The notes under the pieces were generated by a model, which saw only the letters and a list, made by a program, of their open reading frames with translations, searched no databases and was not told the DNA's origin. A stretch of DNA of 37,289 bases from Alphaproteobacteria bacterium (GTDB taxonomy: Bacteria > Pseudomonadota > Alphaproteobacteria > Caulobacterales > Caulobacteraceae). The stretch covers positions 1 to 37,289 of the forward strand of contig JAHJOK010000010.1 of NCBI GenBank assembly GCA_018820205.1, read 5' to 3'. Shown one piece after another: positions 8,385 to 16,099 of the stretch. Positions within the stretch are counted from its first letter, which is position 1; the number at the start of each line of letters is the position of its first letter. The position numbers were made by a program, and so were the translations under genes.

Positions 8385-9125
8385 ATGAAACCGATCGCGA
8401 TCCTGGAGACCGGCAAGCCGCCCGAAGACCTGAAGGACACCTTCGACGACTATCCCGCGCGCTTCCGGGCCCTGCTGGGCGAAAGCGTGGCGACCGTCCG
8501 GTTCGATGTCCAGGCCGGTCGGCTGCCCGACGATCCCGAGGCGTTTCAGGGCGCGATCGTCACCGGTTCGGCGGCGGGGGTGTATGACGACCTTCCGTGG
8601 ATCGCGCCGCTGATGGACTGGCTGCGAGCGGCGCGCGGTCGGACGCGGCTGGTCGGCATCTGTTTCGGGCATCAGGCGATGGCCCAGGCCTTCGGCGGTC
8701 GCGTCGAGAAGTCGGACAGGGGCTGGGGCGTCGGTCTGCATCGCTATGACATCGTCGCCCGCGAGGACTGGATGTTCCCCAAGGCGGCGTCGATCGCCAT
8801 TCCGGTCTCTCATCAGGATCAGGTCGTCGCGCCGCCCGCCGATGCCCGCGTGATCGCGTCGAGCGATTTCACGCCGTTCGCCGGTCTGGCATGGGGGGAG
8901 GGCCGGATGGGGGCGATGTCGTTCCAATGCCATCCGGAGTTTCAGCCGGAATACGCCGCCGCCCTGGTGGAGGCGCGCCGGGGATCGCGCATTCCCGAAA
9001 CCGTGGCTGACGAGGCCCTCGCCAGTTTGGCCCGCGCCAACGACCGCGCTGTCCTGACGGCGTGGATCCGCGCCTTCCTGATGCTGACCCCGCCGCCGGT
9101 CGAGGGCGAAGGGAGCGGTATCTAG
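8385..9125 (+). CDS. Class I glutamine amidotransferase (GMP synthase-like)
   Basis: A 246-residue free-standing class I glutamine amidotransferase. The triad is visible: Cys93 in VGICFGHQ, His183 and Glu185 in FQCHPEF. The oxyanion region GAIVTGSAAGVYDD (57-69) and VSHQDQV also match the family. Unlike GuaA it has no synthetase domain, and relatives are annotated as GMP synthase-like or gamma-glutamyl-handling enzymes, so the nitrogen acceptor or hydrolysis substrate is unknown. It is divergent from the ABM gene. The stop lies 1 bp from the end of convergent hemF, leaving no room for a terminator between the two. Confidence 0.87.
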   Translation: MKPIAILETGKPPEDLKDTFDDYPARFRALLGESVATVRFDVQAGRLPDDPEAFQGAIVTGSAAGVYDDLPWIAPLMDWLRAARGRTRLVGICFGHQAMAQAFGGRVEKSDRGWGVGLHRYDIVAREDWMFPKAASIAIPVSHQDQVVAPPADARVIASSDFTPFAGLAWGEGRMGAMSFQCHPEFQPEYAAALVEARRGSRIPETVADEALASLARANDRAVLTAWIRAFLMLTPPPVEGEGSGI

Positions 9126-9126
9126 C

Positions 9127-10014
9127 TTACGGCCACTTCACCACCGGCGGCATCGAGCTGAGGATGGAATCAACATTGCCGCCGGTCTTCAGGCCGAACA
9201 TCGTGCCGCGGTCGTATAGCAGATTGAACTCGACATAGCGGCCGCGCCGGACCAGCTGTTCCTCTCGTTCCCCGGTGGTCCAGGCCTCGGTCATCCGCCG
9301 TTCGCAGATGGCGGCGTAGGCATCGATGAAGGCTGTTCCGACATCGCGGGTGAAGGCGAAATCCTTGTCGTAGTCGCCACTGTCATGGTGGTCGTAGAAG
9401 ATGCCGCCGGTGCCGCGCGGTTCGTTCCGGTGCGGCAGGAAGAAATACTCGTCGCACCACTGTTTGTATTTCGCATGCCACGCCAGGTCGTGGGCGTCAC
9501 AGGCGGCCTGCATCGCGGCGTGGAAGGCGACCGTGTCAGGCGCGTCCTGCGCGCGATCCACGTCAAGCACCGGCGTCAGGTCGCCGCCGCCGCCGAACCA
9601 GCTTTTCGTCGTGGCGATGAAACGGGTGTTCATGTGCACGGCGGGCACGCGGGGGCTGACCGGATGGCAGATCAGGCTGATCCCGGTGGCGAAGAACCGG
9701 GGGTCGTCCTCCGCGCCCGGAACGGTCTTCGCATAGTCGGCCGGGAAGGCGCCGTGGACGGTCGAGACGTGGACGCCGACCTTTTCGAACAGCCGACCGT
9801 GCATCATCCCCATCACGCCGCCACCGCCCGCCTCGCGGGTCCAGGGCGTGCGCACGAAGCGGCCGGGATCGCCGGGAAACTGATCGGCGGGGGCGGCGTC
9901 TTCCAGCGCCTCCAAGCGGGCGTGGATACGATCTCGCAGCGCCTCGAACCAGGCGCGGGTTTCGACCTTCTTCAGGTCCAGCGGGTCGGCGTCGGAGTGG
10001 GGCACCTGGCTCAT
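9127..10014 (-). CDS. hemF: Oxygen-dependent coproporphyrinogen III oxidase
   Basis: A 295-residue aerobic coproporphyrinogen oxidase. It decarboxylates two propionates of coproporphyrinogen III to give protoporphyrinogen IX in heme synthesis. Family signatures are [52 protein letters not shown], and [27 protein letters not shown]. The C-terminus [27 protein letters not shown] is typical. The ATG at 10014 is preferred over an in-frame TTG four codons upstream; neither has a strong ribosome-binding site. It is convergent with the amidotransferase gene and divergent from the secreted protein at 10125. Heme made here would serve the cytochrome bc1 complex encoded 2.5 kb away, but no shared regulation is visible. 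Confidence 0.96.
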   Translation of the reverse strand: MSQVPHSDADPLDLKKVETRAWFEALRDRIHARLEALEDAAPADQFPGDPGRFVRTPWTREAGGGGVMGMMHGRLFEKVGVHVSTVHGAFPADYAKTVPGAEDDPRFFATGISLICHPVSPRVPAVHMNTRFIATTKSWFGGGGDLTPVLDVDRAQDAPDTVAFHAAMQAACDAHDLAWHAKYKQWCDEYFFLPHRNEPRGTGGIFYDHHDSGDYDKDFAFTRDVGTAFIDAYAAICERRMTEAWTTGEREEQLVRRGRYVEFNLLYDRGTMFGLKTGGNVDSILSSMPPVVKWP

Positions 10015-10124
10015 GGGCGGTTTCAATCACGCTTTGGCGGCGTCGTCATCCGTCGTGCGACGCGGCCTGAGGCAACCCGGGCCCGTTGGACCCGTTGATT
10101 TCCGGGGGTGGGAGGAACGATGTC

Positions 10125-10619
10125 ATGAAAGCCGTCTCGATCACGCTTATCCTGGGGTTGGCCCTGTCCGGCCCGGCACGGGCTCAGGAACAGGATTCAG
10201 CCGCCGCGATGCGGCCCGACGACGCAGACCTGACCTGCGTCCAACTCGCGGATGAAGCCGCGCAGCTCAGCCAGGCCATGTCCGATGACGCCGAGGGCGG
10301 GGGTCTGGTCAGCACGGTCACGGACGTGGCCCGGACCGGCGCGTCCATGCTGGTTCCCGGCGCCGGCCTGGTCATGGCCGGCGCCGATGCGGTGACCCGA
10401 CCGGGCCGCGAGCGTGAGGAAGCCGCCGAACTGACGGTGGAGAACCGCTGGCACTATCTGAACGGTCTGGCCGCGGGCCGGGGCTGCGGCGGCGAAGAGG
10501 TCGCCGAGGTCGGTCCGCCGGTCGTGGAGCCGACCGAGCCCGCGCCGGTGCTGAACGTGCCCGTCGGTCGGCTGCCCGACGCGCCGTCGTCCCTGACGAC
10601 CACGGCGTCGGCCGACTAG
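10125..10619 (+). CDS. Secreted protein of unknown function
   Basis: A 164-residue protein that I do not recognise. It begins with a clear Sec signal peptide, MKAVSITLILGLALSGPARA, with likely cleavage after ARA at about residue 21-22. The mature part has a LTCVQLADEAAQLSQAM stretch and a glycine/alanine-rich segment (about 57-84) that could be a short amphipathic or membrane-active helix. It then has ENRWHYLNGLAAGRGCGG and a proline-rich, low-complexity tail. Two cysteines remain after cleavage and could form a disulfide. The ATG at 10125 has GGAGG 9 bases upstream, which decides the start against an earlier in-frame ATG. It is divergent from hemF and 68 bp ahead of the dipeptidase gene on the same strand. 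Confidence 0.7.
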   Translation: MKAVSITLILGLALSGPARAQEQDSAAAMRPDDADLTCVQLADEAAQLSQAMSDDAEGGGLVSTVTDVARTGASMLVPGAGLVMAGADAVTRPGREREEAAELTVENRWHYLNGLAAGRGCGGEEVAEVGPPVVEPTEPAPVLNVPVGRLPDAPSSLTTTASAD

Positions 10620-10687
10620 GGCGACGCACTCCCCAATCCGGCGATGCTCTGCCAAGGTGCGGTCTTTGCCGTCGCACCGAGGTCGCC

Positions 10688-11941
10688 ATGCTGAGTTCCT
10701 GCCTGATCGCCGCATCCGCTCTGGCCCTGGCTCTGCCTGCCGCGGCCCAGGATGGCGGCGAGGCGCGGGTCCGGGCGATCCTGGAGACCACGCCCCTGAT
10801 CGACGGCCACAATGACCTGCCGTGGGCGCTGCGACAGGGATACGGCAATGATCCCCACGCCGTGGACCTGACGACCAATCTGGATGCCACGACCCGGCTG
10901 CATACCGACATCCCGCGCCTCAGGGCCGGGGGCGTGGGCGGTCAGTTCTGGTCGGTCTACGTCCCCGCCAGCCTCACCCCGACCGAGGCCGCGCGCGAGA
11001 CTTTCGAACAGATCGACACGGTGCGCCGGATCATCGCCGCCCATCCGGACGAGTTCGAACTGGCCACCACCGCCGATGACATCGAGCGCATCCATGCGGC
11101 GGGCAAGATCGCCAGCCTGATCGGGATGGAGGGCGGCTATTCGATCGACGATTCGCTGGGCCTGCTGCGCGAGTTCCAGCACGCGGGCGCCCGCTACATG
11201 ACTCTGACCCATTCCAGGACCACGTCTTGGGCCGACAGCGCGACCGACGCGCCGAAATGGGGCGGGTTGAATGCGTTCGGCGAGGAAGTCGTGCGCGAGA
11301 TGAACCGCATCGGCATGATGGTCGATCTCAGCCATGTCTCGGAAGACACGATGATCGACGCCATGCGGGTGTCGGAAGCGCCGGTGATCTTTTCCCACTC
11401 ATCCGCCCGCGCCGTGACCGACGTGCCCCGAAATGTGCCCGATGCGGTCCTGTCGCGGATGGCCGAGGACGGCGGGGTGGTGATGGTCACCTTCGTGCCG
11501 GGCTTCGTCAGCGAGGCCAGCCGGCTGTGGACGGTGGCGGCTCAGGCCGAGATCGCCCGGCGAGGCCTCGACCTGTCCGATCCTCCGGCGGTGGAGGCGG
11601 CGATGAAGGACTGGACCGATGCGAACCCGCAGCCGGTCGCCACGCTCGCCGACGTCGTCGCTCACATCCAGCATGTACGGCGGGTCGCCGGCATCGACCA
11701 CGTCGGACTGGGGGGCGATTTCGACGGGGTCGGCTCGCTGCCGACGGGGGTCGAGGGCGTCGACGCCTATCCCCGCATCCTGGCCGCCCTGATGGCCGAG
11801 GGCTGGACCGAGGCGGACATTCGCAAACTGGCCGGCGAGAACGTGCTGCGCGTCATGCGGGCGGTCGAGGCGGTGGCGGCGTCGAAGGCCAACGAGCGGC
11901 CCAGCCTGGCGATGATCGATTCGCCCGCGACGACAGAGTAG
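10688..11941 (+). CDS. Membrane dipeptidase (M19 family), exported
   Basis: A 417-residue zinc dipeptidase of family M19 (renal dipeptidase-like), which hydrolyses dipeptides including some with D-residues. It starts with a signal peptide, MLSSCLIAASALALALPAAA. Metal ligands can be placed: His41 and Asp43 in LIDGHNDLPW, Glu148 in GMEGGYSID (the bridging residue), His216 in DLSHVS and His237 in FSHSSA. DHVGLGGDFDGV near residue 340 is also a family motif. Export suggests a periplasmic role in peptide or cell-wall peptide turnover. It is convergent with trmL, whose stop lies 4 bp away. Confidence 0.93.
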   Translation: MLSSCLIAASALALALPAAAQDGGEARVRAILETTPLIDGHNDLPWALRQGYGNDPHAVDLTTNLDATTRLHTDIPRLRAGGVGGQFWSVYVPASLTPTEAARETFEQIDTVRRIIAAHPDEFELATTADDIERIHAAGKIASLIGMEGGYSIDDSLGLLREFQHAGARYMTLTHSRTTSWADSATDAPKWGGLNAFGEEVVREMNRIGMMVDLSHVSEDTMIDAMRVSEAPVIFSHSSARAVTDVPRNVPDAVLSRMAEDGGVVMVTFVPGFVSEASRLWTVAAQAEIARRGLDLSDPPAVEAAMKDWTDANPQPVATLADVVAHIQHVRRVAGIDHVGLGGDFDGVGSLPTGVEGVDAYPRILAALMAEGWTEADIRKLAGENVLRVMRAVEAVAASKANERPSLAMIDSPATTE

Positions 11942-11945
11942 GGGC

Positions 11946-12386
11946 TCAGCCCGTCTGCCGGATCGCCTCGAACAGGCCGATGCCGGCGCTGACGGAAAGG
12001 TTCAGCGAGCGCGCTTCGGGGCGAATCGGGATTTTCACCCGGGCGTCTGCGGCGGCGTGAACGGGATCGGGCGCGCCCGACGTCTCCGACCCGAACAACA
12101 GGGTATCGTCGGGTTGGAACACGAAGTCGGTCAGCGGCGTCGCCCCCTTGGTCGTGAACAGAACCAGCCGACCGGGGCCTCGCGCCGCCTGGAACGCGTC
12201 CCAGTCGGCATGGCGGGTCATGTGCGACAGGGGCCCATAGTCCAGCGCCGCGCGCTTCATCGCCCGGTCGTCGAAGGCGAAGCCCGCGGGCTCGATAATG
12301 TGCAGCTCCACCCCGAAACACGCCGACAGCCTGATGCAGGCGCCCACGTTCTGGGGAATGGCCGGTTGAAAAAGGGCGAGACGCAT
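11946..12386 (-). CDS. trmL: tRNA (cytidine(34)-2'-O)-methyltransferase
   Basis: A 146-residue SPOUT-class methyltransferase that 2'-O-methylates the wobble base of certain leucine tRNAs. The compact TrmL form is evident: MRLALFQPAIPQNVGACIRL with the conserved Asn13, then LLFGSETSGAP (97-105), and the knotted C-terminal IPIRPEARSLNLSVSAGIGLFEAIR (119-143). The ATG at 12386 is chosen because it begins the conserved first strand; the open frame continues upstream without homology. It is convergent with the dipeptidase and divergent from petA, with about 196 bp between the start codons. Confidence 0.93.
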   Translation of the reverse strand: MRLALFQPAIPQNVGACIRLSACFGVELHIIEPAGFAFDDRAMKRAALDYGPLSHMTRHADWDAFQAARGPGRLVLFTTKGATPLTDFVFQPDDTLLFGSETSGAPDPVHAAADARVKIPIRPEARSLNLSVSAGIGLFEAIRQTG

Positions 12387-12432
12387 TCTAAGGCCCTCAT
12401 ACGCGCGGGCAGGGGTCTTGTCGCGGTCAGTA

Positions 12433-12449
12433 TTGCGAGTGGTTCTCAA
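12433..12449. promoter_or_regulatory. Candidate Fur box upstream of petABC
   Basis: The sequence TTGCGAGTGGTTCTCAA is an imperfect dyad that resembles Fur boxes of Proteobacteria (GCGAATGATTCTCA-type). It lies in the trmL-petA divergent region, 134 bp before the petA start and 47 bp before that of trmL. The products of petABC carry an Fe-S cluster and hemes, so iron control is plausible. Recognition is by eye only. Confidence 0.45.
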
Positions 12450-12582
12450 ACGACCACAGCGACTTGTGGCGATCCGCCGCAAAGCCTGACCGGGTCGGAA
12501 CGTCTCCATCGCGCTAAGGACATTTCCTCGACAGCGGGTCGTTCTCCGACGAGCCGCGATCCGAGTTTTTTTGAGGTGAGAC

Positions 12583-13128
12583 GTGGCCGAATCGGTCGTG
12601 ACCAACGAAGGCCCCGAAGGCGAGGCGACCCGCCGGGACTTCATCCATATCGCGGCGGGCGCCGCGGCCGCGGGTGCGGGCGTGATGGTGGCCTGGCCGC
12701 TGATCAACTCGATGAACCCGGCCGCCGACACCCTGGCTCTGTCCACGACCGAGTTCGACACCTCCAAGGTGTCCGAGGGGATGCAGATCGTCATCACCTG
12801 GCAGGGCAAGCCGGTGTTCGTGCGCAACCGCACCGCCGCCGAGCTGCAGCGCGTGATCGCCGACAACGACGCCTCTGACCTGAAAGAGCCGCAGACGGAC
12901 CAGGAACGCACCAAGCCGGGCCACGAGCCCATGCTGGTCGTCATCGGATCCTGCACCCACCTGGGCTGTATCCCGACCTTCGGTTCGGGCGATTTCGGCG
13001 GCTGGTTCTGCCCCTGCCACGGTTCGCACTACGACGCCTCCGGCCGCATCCGTAAGGGTCCGGCTCCCAAGAACCTCGTCGTGCCGGAATACGAATTCAC
13101 CGCCGGCTCCACCATTCGGATCGGCTGA
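12583..13128 (+). CDS. petA: Ubiquinol-cytochrome c reductase, Rieske iron-sulfur subunit
   Basis: A 181-residue Rieske protein of the cytochrome bc1 complex, passing electrons from ubiquinol to cytochrome c1. Twin arginines (Arg17-Arg18 in [19 protein letters not shown]) head the single N-terminal membrane helix, as expected for Tat-dependent insertion. The 2Fe-2S ligands are in CTHLGC (Cys124, His126) and CPCHGSHYD (Cys143, His146), with the disulfide pair Cys129/Cys145. It starts with GTG, supported by TTGAGGTGAG 3-10 bases upstream. It is first in the petABC operon, 11 bp before petB. The same gene is called fbcF in Rhodobacter. Confidence 0.98.
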   Translation: MAESVVTNEGPEGEATRRDFIHIAAGAAAAGAGVMVAWPLINSMNPAADTLALSTTEFDTSKVSEGMQIVITWQGKPVFVRNRTAAELQRVIADNDASDLKEPQTDQERTKPGHEPMLVVIGSCTHLGCIPTFGSGDFGGWFCPCHGSHYDASGRIRKGPAPKNLVVPEYEFTAGSTIRIG

Positions 13129-13139
13129 GAGCGGACAAG

Positions 13140-14468
13140 ATGAGCGGACACGAATCCACCTACGTTCCCAAGACCGGCGTCGAGAAATGGCTCGATACCC
13201 GGCTGCCGATCGTGCGTTTCGGCGCTGACTATCTGTCGCTGCCGACGCCCAAGAACCTGAACTACTGGTACACGTTCGGCGCGATCCTCAGCATTTGCCT
13301 GGTGACCCAGATCGCCACCGGCATCTTCCTGGCCATGCACTACCAGCCGAACACCGAGATGGCCTTCGCCTCGGTCGAGCGCATCATGCGCGACGTCAAC
13401 GGCGGCTGGCTGATCCGGTATGTCCACGCCAACGGGGCGTCGATGTTCTTTGTGGCCGTCTATATCCACATGCTGCGCGGCCTCTACTACGGCTCGTACA
13501 AGGCGCCGCGGGAGATGATCTGGATCCTGGGCTGCGTGATCTTCTTCCTGATGATCGCCACGGCCTTCCTGGGCTACGTCCTGCCGTGGGGCCAGATGTC
13601 CTACTGGGGCGCCGAGGTCATCACCAACCTGATCGGGGCGATCCCCCTGATCGGCGAGCCGATCCTGATCTGGCTGCGCGGCGGCCCGGCCATCGACAAC
13701 GCGACGCTGAACCGGTTCTTCTCGCTGCACTATCTACTGCCGTTCGTGATCTTCGGCGTGGTGGTGCTGCACCTGTGGGCGCTGCACACGGCGGGTCAGA
13801 ACAACCCGGTCGGCATCCTGATTCCCAAGGAGCGCGAGGCCAAGGACACCGTGCCCTTCCACCCGTACTATACGGTCAAGGACGGGTTCGCGATGATCCT
13901 GTTCCTGATGATGTTCGCGGTGTTCGTGTTCTTCATGCCGAACGCGCTAGGCCACGCCGACAACTACATCCCCGCCAACCCGCTGCAGACTCCGGCGCAC
14001 ATCGTGCCCGAGTGGTACATGCTGCCCTTCTACGCGATCTTGCGCGCCATCCCCGACAAGTTCGGCGGCGTGGTGGCGATGTTTGGCTCGATCGGTGTGC
14101 TGTTCATTCTGCCTTGGCTGGATACCTCGCGCGTGCGTTCGATGCGCTATCGCCCGACGATGAAGATCTTCTTCCTGATCTTCGTGGTGGTCGGACTGAT
14201 CCTGGGCTGGTGCGGCGCGCAGCTGCCCGACGCTCCGGTGGTGCCCGGAATGCCCAGCTTCACCCTGATCGACGGACAGCTGAACTCGTACCTGTGGCTG
14301 ACCCGGCTGGCGACGCTCTACTATTTCGCCTTCTTCTTCGTGATCATGCCGTTCGTCGGCCTGAAGGAAACGCCGTTGAAGATACCGCTGTCGATCTCGG
14401 AGCCGGTCCTGTCGGGCCATGGCGCGATGACCGACGCCGCCCCTGCCGCGCCTGAGAAGAAGGGCTGA
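13140..14468 (+). CDS. petB: Ubiquinol-cytochrome c reductase, cytochrome b
   Basis: A 442-residue, eight-helix cytochrome b that holds both quinone sites of complex III. Heme-ligand histidines lie in [21 protein letters not shown] (helix B) and [24 protein letters not shown] (helix D). The Qo-site signature PEWY is present in [14 protein letters not shown]. Length is that of undivided alphaproteobacterial cytochrome b (fbcB), not the split plastid form. The C-terminus ends in a charged, alanine-rich tail. It is 11 bp after petA and 5 bp before petC, so translation is probably coupled. Confidence 0.98.
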   Translation: MSGHESTYVPKTGVEKWLDTRLPIVRFGADYLSLPTPKNLNYWYTFGAILSICLVTQIATGIFLAMHYQPNTEMAFASVERIMRDVNGGWLIRYVHANGASMFFVAVYIHMLRGLYYGSYKAPREMIWILGCVIFFLMIATAFLGYVLPWGQMSYWGAEVITNLIGAIPLIGEPILIWLRGGPAIDNATLNRFFSLHYLLPFVIFGVVVLHLWALHTAGQNNPVGILIPKEREAKDTVPFHPYYTVKDGFAMILFLMMFAVFVFFMPNALGHADNYIPANPLQTPAHIVPEWYMLPFYAILRAIPDKFGGVVAMFGSIGVLFILPWLDTSRVRSMRYRPTMKIFFLIFVVVGLILGWCGAQLPDAPVVPGMPSFTLIDGQLNSYLWLTRLATLYYFAFFFVIMPFVGLKETPLKIPLSISEPVLSGHGAMTDAAPAAPEKKG

Positions 14469-14473
14469 TCGCG

Positions 14474-15331
14474 ATGTCGATTTCTATTCGCATACTGGCC
14501 CTGTCGCTGGCCGCCGTCGCGGCCGTTGGCGCGGCTTCCCCCGCCTTGGCCGAGGGCGGCGCCCACCACCCGCGTTCGGGCGGCTTCTCCTTCGACGGAC
14601 CTTTCGGAACCTTCGATCAGGGTCAGCTGCAGCGCGGGTACAAGGTCTATCGCGAGGTCTGCGCGGCCTGCCACTCGATGGACCTGATGCATTTCCGCAC
14701 CCTGGGCGAGCGCGGCGGTCCCTTCTATGATCCCCACGCCGAGAACCCGGCCGCCAACCGTTTCGTGCGCGCCCTGGCCGCCGAGATCGAGGTCGCGGAT
14801 ATCGACACCGAGACGGGTGAGGCCATCCGTCGTCCGGCCACGGCCGCCGACAAATTCCCAAATCCCTATCCGAACCATACAGCGGCGGCCGCCGCGAACG
14901 GCGGGGCGGCCCCGCCCGATCTGTCGGTGATGGCCAAGGCCCGCCACGGCGGCGCCGACTACATCTATTCGCTGCTCTCGGGTTACGAAGATCAACCTGC
15001 TGGCCTGCGGATGACCGCAACCCAGCACTACAATCCGTATATGGCGGGCGACATGACCCCGTTCTGGGACGGCGATCCGGAACACGTTCCGGCCGGTGGC
15101 TTCATCGCCATGCCGCCGCCGCTCGCCGCCGGTCAGGTGACCTATGATGACGGCACCGAGGCGACCGTCGATCAGATGTCCAAGGACGTCGCCGCCTTCA
15201 TCGCCTGGTCTTCGGACCCCAAGGCGACAGAGCGGAAACAGTCGGGCGTCGCCGTCCTGGCCTTCCTGGCGATCTTCGCGGGCCTGACCTACGCCAGCTA
15301 TCGGCGCATCTGGAAGGGCGTCGCCCACTAG
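14474..15331 (+). CDS. petC: Ubiquinol-cytochrome c reductase, cytochrome c1
   Basis: A 285-residue cytochrome c1 with a Sec signal peptide (cleavage after ASPALA, about residue 26) and one covalent heme site, CAACH (Cys63, Cys66, His67). LMHFRTLGERGG and the later GGFIAMPPPLAAGQVTYDDGT match c1 proteins. A C-terminal membrane anchor, VAVLAFLAIFAGLTYASYRR, holds it in the inner membrane with the heme domain in the periplasm. An insertion rich in alanine and proline (about residues 112-160) lies before the PDLSVMAKARHGG motif, as usual in alphaproteobacteria. It is last in the operon, followed by a strong terminator. Confidence 0.97.
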   Translation: MSISIRILALSLAAVAAVGAASPALAEGGAHHPRSGGFSFDGPFGTFDQGQLQRGYKVYREVCAACHSMDLMHFRTLGERGGPFYDPHAENPAANRFVRALAAEIEVADIDTETGEAIRRPATAADKFPNPYPNHTAAAAANGGAAPPDLSVMAKARHGGADYIYSLLSGYEDQPAGLRMTATQHYNPYMAGDMTPFWDGDPEHVPAGGFIAMPPPLAAGQVTYDDGTEATVDQMSKDVAAFIAWSSDPKATERKQSGVAVLAFLAIFAGLTYASYRRIWKGVAH

Positions 15332-15358
15332 GGCCTCTCGCCAGGATCGAATGCATCA

Positions 15359-15387
15359 GCCCGCCGGGTCCGCCCGGCGGGCTTTTT
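15359..15387 (+). terminator. Rho-independent terminator of petABC
   Basis: A 10-bp perfect GC stem (GCCCGCCGGG at 15359-15368 with CCCGGCGGGC at 15373-15382) has a 4-nt loop and is followed directly by five T residues. It lies 27 bp after the petC stop. Confidence 0.95.
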
Positions 15388-15413
15388 CGCGCCTTGCTAC
15401 TTCACAGAAAAAG

Positions 15414-15432
15414 TGCTTTGAAACACAAAGCA
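15414..15432. promoter_or_regulatory. AT-rich palindrome just upstream of the DUF1579-like gene
   Basis: TGCTTTG-AAACA-CAAAGCA is a perfect 7-bp inverted repeat with a 5-nt centre, ending 13 bp before the ATG and touching the Shine-Dalgarno sequence (TGGAGAA). It stands out from its GC-rich surroundings. It could be a repressor operator or an mRNA hairpin controlling translation; the binding factor is unknown. Confidence 0.5.
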
Positions 15433-15445
15433 AATGGAGAACCCC

Positions 15446-16012
15446 ATGTCGTTCCTTCGTCTCGCCGTCGCGATCGTCGCCGCTCTGACCCTGACCTCCG
15501 CCGTCCCGGCCTTCGCCCAAGACGGATCCGCCAACCGGGAGGCGGTGTCCAAACTGGATTTCATGCGCGGCGTCTGGGTCGGAGAAGCCACCGGCATGGC
15601 GCCCAACGGCCAGCCCTATCGCATCACCCAGACCGAGCGGATCGGCCCTCTTCTGGGCGGCGAGATTCTGGCGATCGAGGGCCGGGGCTATCAGGCCGAC
15701 GGAACCACCGCGTTCAACGCCTTCGCGGTGGTGTCCTGGGATGCGACAGCCGGCAAATACGAGATGCGCTCATACGCCTTGGGACGCTCCGGCACGTTCC
15801 CCTTCACACTGACTGAAGACGGTTATGTCTGGGAGATCCCTGCCGGGCCGGGAGTCGTCCGCTATCAGGCCGAAGTGACCGCCGAGACCTTTCACGAGGT
15901 CGGCGACTTCGTGATGGAGGGCCAGCCGTCGCGGCGCATGTTCGAGATGACCCTGACCCGCCGGGGTGACACAGACTGGCCTGCGGCGGGCGCGATCGAC
16001 CCGGCGCACTAA
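15446..16012 (+). CDS. Secreted DUF1579-like protein
   Basis: A 188-residue protein with a Sec signal peptide, MSFLRLAVAIVAALTLTSAVPAFA, cleaved before QDGSA. The mature part reads as a small beta-barrel: KLDFMRGVWVGEATG, TQTERIGPLLGGEILAIEGRGY, FNAFAVVSWDATAGKYEMRSYALG and FEMTLTRRG. These resemble DUF1579 and related lipocalin-like 'residue burial' proteins, but the match is by pattern only. The ATG at 15446 is preferred to one at 15434 because the earlier ATG is part of the ribosome-binding site. It is probably monocistronic, behind a palindrome that may control it. The function is unknown. Confidence 0.75.
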   Translation: MSFLRLAVAIVAALTLTSAVPAFAQDGSANREAVSKLDFMRGVWVGEATGMAPNGQPYRITQTERIGPLLGGEILAIEGRGYQADGTTAFNAFAVVSWDATAGKYEMRSYALGRSGTFPFTLTEDGYVWEIPAGPGVVRYQAEVTAETFHEVGDFVMEGQPSRRMFEMTLTRRGDTDWPAAGAIDPAH

Positions 16013-16099
16013 CGGCCCGACCGCGACATTCGCCCTGGTCGACAGCCGAAGCGCACCACCCTAACCTTTGGCCATCATCGAATGTCCAAAGGTCCGTCC

